Assembly (NCBI GenBank): GCA_021904315.1
Contig: CM038916.1
Location: 7,095,065-7,159,064 of the forward strand
Length of the DNA stretch: 64,000 bases
Reading direction: 5' to 3'
Source: Sphagnum magellanicum
Taxonomy: Eukaryota; Streptophyta; Sphagnopsida; Sphagnales; Sphagnaceae
Shown: positions 13,066 to 25,289 of the stretch, piece after piece
How the letters are laid out: each line of letters starts with the position of its first letter
Position numbering within the stretch: position 1 is the stretch's first letter
Position numbers and translations under genes: made by a program
Notes under the pieces: model-generated
The model's input: the letters and a program-made list of their open reading frames with translations, nothing else
Database searches by the model: none
What the model was told of the DNA's origin: nothing

Positions 13066-13085
13066 GGGAGGGGGAGGAGGAGGCC
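12500..13085 (+). promoter_or_regulatory. Promoter and CT/GA-rich leader of the ATG18b-type gene
   Basis: Composition shifts from AT-rich to balanced at about 12,540. A CT-rich stretch lies at 12,722-12,760 and a GA repeat at 13,033-13,056, the latter ending 30 bases before the start codon. GA/CT repeats are common in plant leaders and are bound by BBR/BPC GAGA-factor proteins. Here the CT and GA tracts are complementary and could pair in a transcript containing both. Several ATGs lie upstream of the chosen start. The transcription start cannot be fixed from sequence. Confidence 0.55.
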
Positions 13086-16000
13086 ATGAATGAGGCGCTT
13101 GGGTCACGACGCATCCTGTATTTGGGTTTCAATCAAGACCACAGGTAATGGGTCGTGACTGATTTATTTGTTTTATGGGTATGGTTTCTGTTGTTTTGGG
13201 AGCTTGGGTTTTTGCCTCTTTCTTTGTGTAGTAGGTTTCAGCGAATCTTCATTATCCCGGTTGATTTGATTTTTATGTATGCGCTTCGAAGCTCTGGATT
13301 TGGAAACACCCCACTCTTGTAGATTTGGCAACCTACTCACTACTTTGGAAACCCACTTGCAACTCTGGATTTTGCAAGCTTTTCGATTGCAAATCTTAAC
13401 CTGGATTTAGAAGAAACCCCTCCCAAGGTTGAGGAACCCAAGGAGATGTCGGTGACTGTTTTTTAGGGTTTCTGCTGAAGGAAGTGTTTCAGAGGCTGTT
13501 TAGAATCGCAATTAGGGTTTGAATGGTGTGTAGAGAAGAAAAGGAAAAAGCTCAGAAGCTAGCTTTGAAAAAAGCTATGTCTGTGTAGTCACAGAGAGAG
13601 GGAGGGTTGGGGAATGGAATCTGACAACCAAATTGGGTGAAAGAAGTATGACAACAGCAATTCACAAGTGTTTTTGCTGATGTTGAATTGGGTTGCCCTG
13701 TTCAAGTTTTATAAACAATGTGTTTTTCTTCCAATATAATATGTGGTGGGTGATGGGCATGATAGTGTACCTCTCTTGATGTGGAACTTGGTGGTGGGAT
13801 GATGCAGTTGCCTGGCTATAGGCACAAAGGATGGCTACAAAATTTTCAACTGTGACACTTGCAGCTGCTGTTATGAACGCTGTAAGTGTCTTTGGCCATA
13901 TCTTGTCTTTGTGTGCCCCCTTCTCTCTTATGAGCCGCAGATAATCCCTTTTGAACTAGTTTGGAACTCACAATCTTCCATCATCAATGGGGGCTGTAAT
14001 GTGCAGCAGAAGGAGCAATTAGTGTGGTGGAGATGCTGTTTAGCTCCAGCCTCATTGCCGTAGTAGGAGCAGGTGAACAGGTAGAAATTTCCTCCCCTTT
14101 CCCCCCACCTCCCTGTCATTTTCTTCTACATGGAAAATCGGCTCAGTGTTTGAGTTTGCCTTTAAAGTTATGTTTGTGGGTTCCTGCAATTCTTCTCTCT
14201 TTCTCCTCATCCTTCAGTTACTCCCTTTGTGGGTGACCCAGTTTCCAGAAGTCAACTGCATTTCTTTTCCTTTTCCATGAATGTGTTTCCTCCTCTTTTT
14301 AGGATGCTGAAAATTTTCTCCTTTTACAATTTTAGAGACATTCTGGCTGGCTTTTGGGATACCAAGTTTTTTTGTAAAGGGTAAAAGTGAAGGACCCCTT
14401 TTGCTCCAGTTCTTTGCAAAATTTGTATATTCAACTCAGCAAAGCTTTATTAGGTCATTTAATGAAAGGGAAAAAGGCCTAAGTTGGTGTGGCTGATTTG
14501 TAGCCTGCACTCTCTCCACGGCGGTTAAGTGTTTTCAATACCTCCACTGGGGTGAACTTGGCAGAGCTCAACTTTGTGTCATCCATCCTGGCCGTTTGCA
14601 TGAACCGTAAACGGTATGATAAAATTCTGATTTTCCTTGAAAGTTTTAAGGGAGAAAGCACTTTATAGATTTGGCGTGGATCCCTCTTCTCCTGCTGGTT
14701 CCTTGGTAGAATTGAGTGGAGACAGGAAGAAGAAATGTTGCACTCATTTTTTCCTTCTAGTTGTGTGATGTCAGGAGCATTTAGGGATCATGTGTGTAAC
14801 ATGCATGTCTTTGAATGTTCTTGTTCACTTTCTGAGCTGCTTCATCTACCAACTAGTCTAGAGAAATATCTTAGAACAATTCCACTCTTTCTCCCTCATC
14901 CATGCATTGGGAATGGTATGTGGGGCAAAGGACAGGATGGTGGTAGTGTTGGAGCGTAAGACATACATTCATGACCTGGCTCAGCTAACTGTCCTTGAGA
15001 CGATTGATACCATTTCAAATCCTCGGGGTATTTTCTCTAAGCACCTGAATCTCCCTCCTCTTCAAAGTTACATCTGCAACATATTGATGCAAACCCACTT
15101 TTTCAACATGGCATTTTTCTTCTTCTTCTTCTTCTTCTTAATCTTGTGTTAGCTTTTTTGTTGTCCAGATACATTTGTGGACTTACATAGTGACACTGCA
15201 GGTTTATGTGCATTATCACCTAATCAGGAGAACTGCTACTTAGCTCTACCTGCAAGTGCAACCTCAGGCTCTGTGTTAGTCTATGATACATTGGACCTTC
15301 ATGCCCTCTGCCAGGTAAGAAGAATGTAAACCCTGTACACACCACACAAGTTTGACATCTGTTGTGTCCAGAGCTCCCATCCTTGTTTGCTCTTGTAACC
15401 CTCATCTTTTGAATTTCAGATATTGGGTTTTCTATGATTCAGTTTGATCCTGTGGCTTCTTTACTCCAGTCAAACTGAATGCTTCATCAATTAGCAGCTG
15501 TAGCCTACCTACCTCATGTTCATTTTTGGGTTTGGCAGATTCAAGCTCATCGATCACCATTGGCAGCAATGGCAGTGTCAGGAGATGGCTTGTTTCTGGC
15601 TACTGCCTCCCAACAAGGCACTGTTATCAGAGTTCATTGTATTCCTCAAGCTTCAAAGGTGTTTATTGCAAATATCTGACAATTAGAAGCTCTTGAGGAA
15701 TTTTTTTGTTGGAAGTCTTGTTGCTGATGATTCATGTAGACCTCAGTTTAGATGCACACTCTGACACCCCTATGGTTATTATGACTGTACTCCCTCTTTG
15801 TCCTGTTAGTTTTGGTTTTTCCTGGAAGTGACAGAAATGGGAGTTTTCTTTTCTCTGCAACAGACCACTGATGATGTAACTGTTTGTAATATCAGGCCTT
15901 CACATTCCGACGTGGCACTTATCCAGTGCCAATTTACTCTCTGTCATTTGGGCCACAATCACAAAGTCCACAGCTGCTCGCAGCAACTTGTGCTTCTGGC

Positions 16001-17402
16001 ACAATCCATGTCTTCAAGTTGGGCTCAAATTCAAGGTGGTAAAAATTCATTCTTCCTTTTGTATGGTGCTATTTGGTTGGCATTCTAGAACTTCTTATGG
16101 GCATAAGGAGCTGGCTCAGACTTCTGCATAATCCTCTTCATGCTTTTGTGACTGTGGTCGTCCTTCCCACAGCAGATTCCATATGTGACTATGGGTGAAG
16201 GTGCCACCAGCTGGTGGCCAATTTCACCCTGAATTCAAGAGATATTAGCTGCTGAAAGCTAATGATGAAAACATGTGTTGGGTGATAATGGGGTATTCAG
16301 GGAAGAGGGTGTTATGAGCACTGGGAGACAAACAAGGTGAGGGGGCAAGAGATCTAGACCCATAGCTGACCTTTTTCACTGAAACATTCTTCTTTCATGC
16401 AATTACATGAAGCTTCTTATGATCTTAGGATGTGTTCTGCTTTCTGATGATTTTGTCAGCAGGACAGCAGCAGCAGGATTATTGGCATCAGTAATGCCAG
16501 ACTCCATGAGTGACATTGTGGACTCAGAGCGTTGCTTCATCACCATTCGGAATGGTTCTCCTCCTGGAATCCGCAGGTATGGATTCCTCCTGCCCACTCA
16601 CTTAAGTGTCTTTTTTTGGCTCATGTCTATCTGTGCCCTCCTTTATATGAAAGTTAAATGATTTTTTTGCCTCTAGTAACAATCCCCCTTTTTCAGAGTG
16701 TCATGGGCCATAATCTACATCTCCAGGGTTCTTGCTGCCATTTTCAAGGGGTTGCCATGCTGCTGTTACAGTGCATGTCCTTGCAGTGCCTGTTGGGATG
16801 TGGTAGTTTGCTTCCTCATTCATGTTGCCTAAGGTTTGTATTGTGGTGTACAGTCACTGTGCAGTTGCAGGTTATGTTGAGGACCTCAGTGATGATGGGA
16901 TTCCATCCAATTCTATGACAAACAGGTCACCCTCACATTCAGAATCTTTTTGGTCCCCTTCTCTCTCCATTTGCATTGTTAGCTAGATCAGAGTAAAGCA
17001 ATGGGTTTTTATGTTGTTCTGAGAATCCTTGAACCATTCCAGATTCTTGACCATGTTTCTGGGATAAGTTAATCTCACTGAGGGATCTATTTTTTTTACA
17101 AGGCACAAGATCCATTCTTCCTGGGTGGGGACCATTGTCAGATCCAAGAAGTCCAGCCAGGCTCTGTGTATTGGCCTTCTTTCAGAAAATTGGAAAATTA
17201 GCATTCATTTTGTTTGTGGGCTGAATGATGAGGGTGGTGGGTCATGCACAGGGCGAGGATATATGTGGCGACAGCAAGTGGATATTTTCACGAGTGGTCT
17301 CTAGTGGTGGGACCAGGCAGGGAGGGAACCTGTTCACTGGAGCGCGAATGTGCCCTCTTGAGTAGTGCATCTGATGATGAAATCTCTGCACAGTTTGTAT
17401 AA
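13086..17402 (+). CDS. ATG18b: Autophagy-related protein 18b-type PROPPIN (WD40 phosphoinositide-binding)
   Basis: Eleven exons join in frame to 373 aa: 13086-13144, 13808-13881, 14007-14080, 14504-14613, 14936-15027, 15202-15314, 15539-15658, 15896-16035, 16460-16576, 16854-16925, 17252-17402. All introns are GT-AG. The product is a seven-bladed WD40 propeller. The FRRG motif that binds PI3P and PI(3,5)P2 is intact at residues 218-221 (exon 8, FRRGTYP). Conserved landmarks include VVGAGEQ (63-69), LSPRR (72-76), a DTIDT-type blade, QAHRSPLAA (176-184) and SLERE (352-356) near the C-terminus. Proteins of this family bind PI3P on the forming autophagosome with ATG2 and support lipid transfer and phagophore growth. 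Plant clade b is short and lacks the BCAS3 domain of ATG18f-h, as here. The start ATG has a good GCCATGA context and is followed by LYLGFNQD, the usual N-terminal strand. A tail of about 15 acidic residues after the last blade is not typical. Family call very sure; the b-type assignment is from remembered similarity. Confidence 0.92.
16457..16462 (+). promoter_or_regulatory. NAGNAG tandem splice acceptor, ATG18b exon 9
   Basis: The acceptor reads CAGCAG. Using the first AG starts exon 9 at 16,460; using the second starts it at 16,463. The reading frame is kept either way, with one Ser more or less before an Arg-Thr-Ala-rich stretch. This lies in the loop region of blade 6, which in PROPPINs inserts into membranes. 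Confidence 0.5.
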
Positions 17403-17424
17403 TTTTAGGATTATCAATTGCATC

Positions 17425-17427
<3 letters not shown>

Positions 17428-17474
<47 letters not shown>
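17428..17474 (+). repeat. (TC)n microsatellite in the 3'UTR
   Basis: About 23 TC dinucleotide units begin 26 bases after the ATG18b stop codon, so they are probably in its 3'UTR. Confidence 0.9.
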
Positions 17475-17475
<1 letters not shown>

Positions 17476-17525
17476 GTGCATCCAATTTCTGAAGTTCGTA
17501 CTTGTTTAAAGTTAGCCTGGCACAT

Positions 17526-17550
17526 TTGGGTTTAGGGTTTAGGGTTTACC
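17526..17550 (+). repeat. Short telomere-like (TTTAGGG) motif pair
   Basis: Two plant telomere-type units in tandem with part of a third. The complement contains the telo-box AAACCCTAA. This is too short to be a telomere relic with any certainty. Confidence 0.6.
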
Positions 17551-19130
17551 CACATAGAATTGAATCCCCTGCAAAAACAGTGACCCTTTTCTCAGTTGGG
17601 TCCTGAAGCATTGTGATCTGAGTTAACAATGCAGCAGCAATTGAATTTGCTGTGGTATTGATTATGCTAGGAAAATCATTGAACTATGGAAAGAGTCATC
17701 TTGCCATTGTAGTGGGCATTCCAGGCGTTCGTTTGTTTACACAACTAGCAGCAAAAATAGTTTTAAACTCAATTTTGGTCCTGTAGGACTATATGCACCA
17801 CCTGACTATGAATAGGTTGCTTCACCCTTGGATTCCCCCTTCTTCCAGAATGGTGAGTTGTCCATTTGTATTGTACACCCAGTTCCCACACAAATTGTGA
17901 AAAAGTTTGCATTCTTGTGCTGCATGTGTGTTTTTTTCTACTTGAACAAGACTTCTCTGCAACAGTTGAGATGCATACTGCAAGCACAAGCTGGAATGAG
18001 TTTTCAGGGTCAAGTTTCTTTCTTAATAATTGTCTGTGGTCAAAAACACTGTACGATCTAATTTGCATGGCATTATTTCTTAAGATTATTGGATTAGTAT
18101 AGGTTTGCAGGTGGGCGGTGCTTTGTTCAGAACCGAGATTTTACTCACTTTAGCCACTCCATTGGTGACAGCTGATGGTGATGACACCCATGGTGAGATG
18201 TCTGTGAGCTGACACGTTTAGGAATATCATGACCTTCCAAGCACTCCATGGAGTTGCAACTATTGACATTATCCATTTGTGTTTTGAACAAAAAAGAAGT
18301 CAGAGCTGATGATGTGAGGAGGCATCATCATTGCCAGCATCAGCAGCTACCCTGTGAGTACCTCCAAACTGTTGTTCAGTTGCCCATGCAGAGTCAAGAT
18401 TTGCATAATGCTAGATGGAGATGTGGATCTGGCCTCTCTGACACCAGACAAACCTACTACTATGTGGCTCCTGCACATGGGGTGGTTGCAGATGGGAAGA
18501 GGAGGAGGATCTCCTTCTCATCCGCCTTCTTCCCCACAGACACATCACTGTACCCCATCCTCCAGAGATGGGTGCAGGTTTGTTGGATCTACTCAGAGTG
18601 AAAAAACCTTGTATGCATATTCCAGAGATGGGCACAAGTTTGTTGGCTCTGGCCCAGAGCAAACAAACTTTGTATCCATACTCCAGAGATGGGTGGCAGG
18701 TTCGTTGGCTCTGCTCAGAGAGACTTTGCACCACCACCCATGTAGGATTTTTCAGGGTAAGATTTTTGCTTGAACCAGGGACCAATTGGTGGGTAACAAC
18801 TGGAGAACAAGCTAGCTTTACTTTCTTAGCTGCCTTTCTTCATCAAATCCATTGTGCATTCGAATTACCTCACCTCACCCAGTTACACAGATTCAATCAT
18901 CTCTCATGATTTTGTTTGAACCTGCCATGCAGGGAAAAACCAATACAAAAATGAATGATACAATAACCAGACTCTATGAACTCTTGTTGTTCTATCTTCT
19001 GGTTGGCTTTCAGTTTTGTCAAGATTTTGGAGATGGCACCACTTGCTTATAAATTCTATGTTTGTCACTCGTAACACGCAAGTTTCACAAATCTGAAATT
19101 GCACTATGCACATACATTTTGTTTGTTATG
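17551..19130. other. Balanced-composition DNA downstream of ATG18b, no gene assigned
   Basis: This region is richer in GC than the flanking intergenic DNA and has open stretches in several frames, but no exon chain with a known domain could be built. It may be an extended 3'UTR or a relic of coding DNA. It contains the 60-bp minisatellite listed separately. Composition drops to AT-rich at about 19,100. Confidence 0.45.
18561..18742. repeat. Three-copy 60-bp minisatellite
   Basis: Three imperfect copies each start TCCAGAGATGGG, at 18,561, 18,621 and 18,682, and share TTGGCTCT-type cores. The period is 60-61 bases. The repeat leaves three frames open, which explains the overlapping ORFs there. 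Confidence 0.8.
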
Positions 19131-19146
19131 AATTTATTGAATTTAT

Positions 19147-19384
19147 TGGGTTACTATTAGAAATACACAAATACACATTGAGTTATTATTACAAATACAC
19201 AAATACACATTGGGTTATTATTATAAATACACAAATACACAATGGGTTGTTATTATAAATACACAAATACACAATGGGTTATTATTGTAAATACACAAAT
19301 ACACATTGGGTTATTATTACAAATATACAAATACACATTGGGTTATTATTATAAATACACAAATACACATTGGGTTACTTTGCA
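19147..19384. repeat. 32-bp tandem repeat, seven full units
   Basis: Units start at 19,147, 19,179, 19,211, 19,243, 19,275, 19,307 and 19,339, each beginning TGGGTTATTATT (or a close variant) and ending in an AAATACACAAATACACA core. A partial unit follows at 19,371. Identity is high, suggesting recent expansion. It lies at the boundary between GC-balanced and AT-rich DNA. Confidence 0.93.
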
Positions 19385-19389
19385 TACTT

Positions 19390-21430
19390 ATTCTTCAACT
19401 AGTGAAATTCTGAAAACTTGAAATTGAAATTGTTGAACCTCATTTTCTAAAAGAATAAAATACTCGACGAAAAAACAAAAGAGAAAAAAAAGTTCAGGTT
19501 AGCAATCATAGGTATGATATATTCTTCAAGTTGTCAACTATAATAAACCAAAAAAATAATTTAAAAAAAATCCACAAATACTTTAGGTGCTCATGGGTAC
19601 ACACAATATCCAATATTTCATGTTTATGGGTGAAGAAGAACGAGGACATAACTTGCACATCTATTTTACTATAGTTAGATTCACACCAAGTTGATAAAGG
19701 AAATAAACAAAGAGAATAAAATTGGTCCTAACTTTATTCTCATTCACACCAAAAGAGTGAAAATAACCCAAAAAGTGTGTTGGCAAATGAAATGTTATTT
19801 GGGGTTAAAAAAGAGGGGGATAAATGTTTTAAAATACCTTATCCCTATGAATTAAAAAATTTCAATCTTAAAAAAATTGGCATAAAGTTTGGATGGTTTC
19901 AAGTTTGATCCCTTCATTTCAAAGGATTAAAATATCCCCGGATGTGATTTAGATATCATTTAGATTTTTCACGTTAAGTTTGATGGGCTCAATGTAAGGT
20001 TAAATTAATCCAAATTGTATTATTTTTATCTACCTCTTTTGTGAACAAGAAAGTGATTAGTATACTCTTTAAACTTTAATAATTAAAAGGCCCCCCTCCC
20101 CCATCCACCAAGAAAGGCTAAATGGAATAATAATAGATACTACTCCTTCTTATCCCTTGGTGTGAATGCAGCCTATAGGTAGGATCCAATGGAGCATTGT
20201 GGTATGGGAATCTAGATACTATGATACAAGAGAACTATCCCACCACCTTTGCATGGGAATTGTTGTTTCCTTGTCCAAAATCTGCAAAATTTTATTATTA
20301 TTTAGATTACAAACCATAGGAACATCAAATATAGAAGCCATTTTTGCCGATCAATCCTTAAAAATTCTTCTAAAGGACGTGCAAAGGGGAAAAAAAAGAG
20401 AAAAAGAACAAGGTTAAGTTTGGGCCTGACCCAAAATGCAAATTTCTTTTTGCAATCAAGAAATTGCACCAAAAATCATAGAGCCTTTCAACTCCTTACC
20501 CCTCCAAAAGGGGGAAAAAAAAAAAAAAAAAAAACTGCATTTTTTTGTGTGCCAAAATCAAAGGGTTTGCAATAATAGAGTCTAAATCTCTAGAAGGCTT
20601 CTTACATTTTCTATAGGATCCAATGGACTAGAGTCTTTTAGGGTTTCCTTTTGATAAGACTTAAAGACTTTTTTCTTTTGATTTGTCTTTGGAGTTGGTG
20701 ATGAATGAGTTACAATATATATTCTAACTTGTCAATAACTTTTTTCCTTTGGGAAGAAGGGGGTTATGGAAAAAAGCAAGCCCTAGGTAATATAGAAAGA
20801 AAGGTGGATGGGCCAAAAGAAAGAAAGTTGGTATGCCATTGAATCTTATAGGCCAACTAGAGGGCATTGGATCCACACACTTTTATTGTGAGAGCAAGAA
20901 GAAGAAGGTAATTTTCTTCATATACGGGAAGGCGTCATTGCTTCGTAAGCTTGTTTGTGCCCTTTCAACCGAGGGCAAAGACCGAGGTCCACATAGGATG
21001 TCCTCACAACAAGGCCTTATTTGGCATAAGATCCAAGGAGGACCTCCGTCCTCCTCGTGTCTTGATCTTTTAAGAGATGGATGGTTGTGATTTATCTAGA
21101 GCTATGGTTTAGTGGGACCGTAAATTTCTTACTATCAAAGGACACGTATGGAAGAGACAAAGCTCACACTCACATGCAATCACCAACAAAAGCTAAACAA
21201 AAGCTAAACAAAACAAAACAAAACAAGGCTATATTATTATGGGCTCATGCAAAATTAACTAGATATGGTAGTGTTTGGTAAGCTGCATAAGTGTTGAACT
21301 TTTCTTTGGTCACCCACTCTAAAAAAACTTCCCAAGGTTTCAAGTTTCAACATTACACCAAACAAGGGGTGTGTCACATGGTGGGCCTTGCCATTTACAT
21401 TAAAAAAGGATCTTAAGGCGAAAGAAGAAT
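19390..21430. other. Intergenic DNA, no gene seen
   Basis: AT-rich DNA with homopolymer A/T runs. ORFs at about 20,166 and 20,833 have no recognised domain. Confidence 0.5.
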
Positions 21431-21431
21431 T

Positions 21432-21687
21432 ATGGAAACTCAAATATTTCACCATGCCAAAATATAATCTTCAAAAAATCCTCTAAATAAAAACCCAAAA
21501 TCCTTCAAGATACATATTATAACTCTATAACTAATCTCAAGATTCAACACAAGCCAAAATATCATGTTTTAAAAATCCTCATATAAAAAAAATAGACCTA
21601 TTATTATTATTACCTAGGGGCCAAAATCCCTTAAGCTACTATACTTCTATAATGAATCTTAACACAATATCCTTGCCTACCATGGAT
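21432..21687 (+). repeat. Dispersed repeat, copy 1 of 2
   Basis: A segment of about 250 bases running from AAATATTTCACCATGCCAAA to about CAATATCCTTGCCT recurs in the same orientation at about 29,768-30,018, with small indels and substitutions. The outer flanks differ. No ORF lies inside. Confidence 0.85.
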
Positions 21688-21689
21688 TT

Positions 21690-23375
21690 AGGCCTATTTT
21701 GTTGGCCTATTTTTAGAATGGAGAAGGGTAGTGCCCTCAACCCTTCCCTTCCTTGTGGTTTTTTTTTTTTTGGGGGGGGTGCCCCTTGGAGAAAGGAAAG
21801 GCCAAGGGCCTTAAACTTCTCCTATACTTAAATTTTCATTGTATTCGTATCCTGTAGCGAACTAACCATGGTGGTTAGTTAGCCATGTACTAACCATCGA
21901 CTCACATCTACGTACCTAGTAGTCACCAAATGCCTTACCTTCTTACCTACCTACATAGTAACCGCTTTCATTCCTCAAATGCTTACCCTTGATACCCACA
22001 CTTACATTCTTAGTTACCGGTGTGGAATGGTTATTAGAGACTGCACCAAACCCTCGGTGGGTATCGGCGTGGTTCTTAGGGTTGATAATCACGGTTCTCA
22101 AAAAATCAAAATACCCGGTTCTGAAATATAACTACGGTTAGAATAAAAACATTGAGACCCAAACTAGTTTTTTTTTTTTTTCAAGAACCAAACCCGAAAC
22201 CAGATTTCAGGTTCTAATTTTTGAGAACCCAAAAAACTTTTTTTTTTTTTGAAGAACTGCCCAACACTGGTAAAAATTTGGGATTTTTTTTATAATCATG
22301 GTATGCATCTAACCATGGTTAACATCACATCCAAAGGCTAAAATGAGGGTGTCCTTGCCGAGTCCAAATTTAAACGTTTCCTGGGTTAAATATAGGCACT
22401 TAAAAGGCCTCACTCAAGAAGGTGAAGGTAGAGAGTCTAGAGGTGGTGCTGGTTCTTCTTCACCTTGGTCACCACCAACCCTTGTGCTTTTCTTAGCAAA
22501 TCCAACCATGGTAAAGAGTGCAAAAGCTCTTTGACCCAATTGAGAATCAAATCAGGCCAACAAAGTGCAACAAAAAGGATTAAATTCCATAATAGCTACA
22601 ATTTCCATTCATTGGAAAGTAGGTGCATTTAGTTCTTCTCACCAGCTTCATTTGACCTCTCTTTCTCCATACTTTAAAAATGTGTGAGAATTGTGGCTCT
22701 TTTGCTACAAAAAAGAAGCTTGACTAGACTACTTGGCCCAAAGCTTCACCACACAAATCAATAAATAAATAAATAAATAAATTATTAATTTATTTCATTG
22801 CTAAATTTTGGGTTCAAATTTGGGCTCCATACTTAACTCTCACCAGTTTCCTTTTGACCTTCTTTTATGGTAGATATTAACTAATAATTTTGGCAAAGAA
22901 AAAGCAACAACATATTTGTCACACAAAATTTACAACCTCCCTTTTTCATAGTGGGTCATTAATTAACTTAACCAAAAGGTCACAATTATTAACACCTAGT
23001 CCTCAAGTGCACCTCTCTATTACACAATCTTCAACTTTTCCAATGTCAAAATTATTGATTGGGTTTTCTTTCATAAAAAGGTCTCTCCACACTTGGCCCA
23101 AAACTTCACCTCAAAACTCTCTTTCTCTTTCTCCCTTTGACTTCACCATCTAAACTTAGCCATGTACAACTACAGTTGGTAGCAATGTCATTGAGAATCA
23201 ATGATGACTAAGGGAAGGGAGGTGAGGTGAGGTGAGGTGAGGTGAGAGAAGAAGGAGGAAGGGGTTGTGAAGCAAAAAAAGAAACATACATGAAGGGGAG
23301 TATTTGTTTTGGTCCCACACTTTAAATAAACAAGACCTCCACAATTAGGGCTGAAAAAGCATCATCCCTTCTTTA
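21690..23375. other. Intergenic DNA with low-complexity tracts
   Basis: Nothing coding recognised. It contains a T-run followed by a G-run near 21,755-21,780, CCATGG-centred short palindromes (near 21,866 and 22,312), an AAAT microsatellite near 22,763-22,781, and five GGTGA units at 23,221-23,245. Confidence 0.5.
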
Positions 23376-23380
23376 TAGGA

Positions 23381-23512
23381 CATGCTTCCTCCCAAAAAAA
23401 GGACTCCATTCTAAAAACAACAAGTTCTTACAAAGTTGAAAAAAACATGCTTCTTCCCCAAAAAATGGACTCCATTCTCAAAACAACAAGTTCTTACAAA
23501 GTCCAAGAAAAC
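23381..23512. repeat. 65-bp tandem duplication
   Basis: Two copies start CATGCTTC at 23,381 and 23,446 and share ACTCCATTCT and CAACAAGTTCTTACAAAGT. The period is 65 bases with few differences. Confidence 0.85.
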
Positions 23513-23514
23513 TT

Positions 23515-25288
23515 TGTCAAAAATTGCGGAGTGAAGTTTGCGTGTCCTTCCCTTGTCAACTTTCTCTCTCCAAAAGAGAAAAAAAGGAGCAAAACAAAGA
23601 GGAAAACAATTGGTTCCTCCTTTGAACCTACCCACATAACTGCACACAATTCCAAAGAGAGGAGAGGTCAACCCAATAATGGCACTAGCCTCTATGCATG
23701 CATGCTCTCACATTTGAAAACTTTGTTGTTGCATACAACAACTTCTTCCCCAAAGTACCTTTCAACATTACCTCCTTGAATCAAGAACAACATAGTTAGT
23801 TATATGTGGTCTTTAGAAATTATTATTATTGGGTGATTGAAAAATTCATTGATGATGATGAAGACAAAGACAAAGCACAAAACCCATTGATGAATTTTTA
23901 TGTCAAATTCTAGGCATGCAAAAGCCGCATGCAAAACATATGTTTGTTATAAATATATCCCACCTATATATATATAGATATATGCATTCACCCTTGTTTG
24001 TAGGGTTTTTTTAAAGGATTTTCAATGGTAGCCATGGTGGCTACGGCTTTTCAGTCCTGGGCTGACATGTGGCAGCTTGTAAAAAAATTGTTGAATTATT
24101 TTTATCTTACCAATTTGTGGCCAAAAATGTGGTTACTTTGTGTTTTTTTTTATGCTACAAGGTTGTTGTTGCTTTTAATTTTGGAGGCAACCATATGTTC
24201 CGACAAGTAAATAGAATGGTGAAAACTTTGAAAATAGAGTAGAAAATTGGTATCAAAATTATTAAACAAGTGGAATTAATTTCATATAAACTTTAAAAGA
24301 AAAATCTCTTGAGGGAATTAAACCCCAATCCAAATGGATCCTACCCATTGTAGCAAGAGACATGCCTAAAAAAAACAAAAACAAAAGCAAAATTATTAGT
24401 CCAGTAACAATAACACATACCAAAATTAACATCAAGTTAGAGACTACATAGGCAAGATTTTGAGTGAAAAAAAAGCTTAAAAAATGGCTAGCAAGTTTTT
24501 TTTTGCAAAATGTTGCTACTATTTTGTTGCCCTTCAAACCTTCTTTCGTGTCCTAGATCTCATTGTTGCAAAAAATGGGAAATTCTCTACAAAATATTTT
24601 TTTTGTGCATACATATGCACTACCTAGTTCAAATGTATGATAAGTCAATTTCTCAACTTTCTTTTAGTGAAGGAGAAAATAAAGAAACACCTTTCGTCTT
24701 CCACACTCCCCAAAACCATAGTCATAAAAAGTTCAATGGGTTTTAGCCATTCAAATAGCTTATGAAAAATAATTTAATTATTAACAAATAATGCCCACAT
24801 CTTTGAACATAAATTACAATTTATTAATGGTTTCATTGTTGCAAAACATTAGACATCATAGTCATCTTGAAAAAAAAATGTTTGTTCATCCAACTTAGGG
24901 TCATTAAGCAAAAGAGGAACAAAAACTTGGTTGGGACCAATTTTCGTCCCATGACATTAATGCACCTTCAAAATACCCAAATGTACAAGGAATATGTGTT
25001 TAGCTTCTCATTGAAGCCAAAATTAGGAATAAATAATGTTAGTGGTAATCATTATTTCATGTGACAAAAACCTTTTCTTTAATTTTTCAATGAGGCCATG
25101 AACAATATTGTTCCATTACTTTTGAACATTTTGCACAACCACCAACCATTCCATCCTTGAAACCCAACTCAAACACCATGTTAATGTGTCATTCTGTAAT
25201 GTTTATACAACATGTAACTCTTCTAATAAAATTGAAATGCTACATATTCAATTTTCAAAGTTGGTTCAATAACCCAAACATGATGTAA
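23515..25288. other. AT-rich intergenic DNA, no gene seen
   Basis: No coding exon or transposon domain recognised, although the decayed hAT element at 25,290 may extend into the upper part of this interval beyond recognition. Confidence 0.5.
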
Positions 25289-25289
25289 A

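Noticed and set aside
12616-13132. Minus-strand Ser/Leu/Arg-rich ORFs antisense to the ATG18b leader
   Set aside because: They come from GA/CT repeats read in other frames and show no domain.
17526-17550. Interstitial telomere
   Set aside because: Only two complete TTTAGGG units; such short telo-box motifs are common in plant gene regions.
17769-18909. Overlapping ORFs downstream of ATG18b as a new gene
   Set aside because: Openness in several frames is explained by balanced composition and the 60-bp minisatellite; no exon chain or domain could be built.
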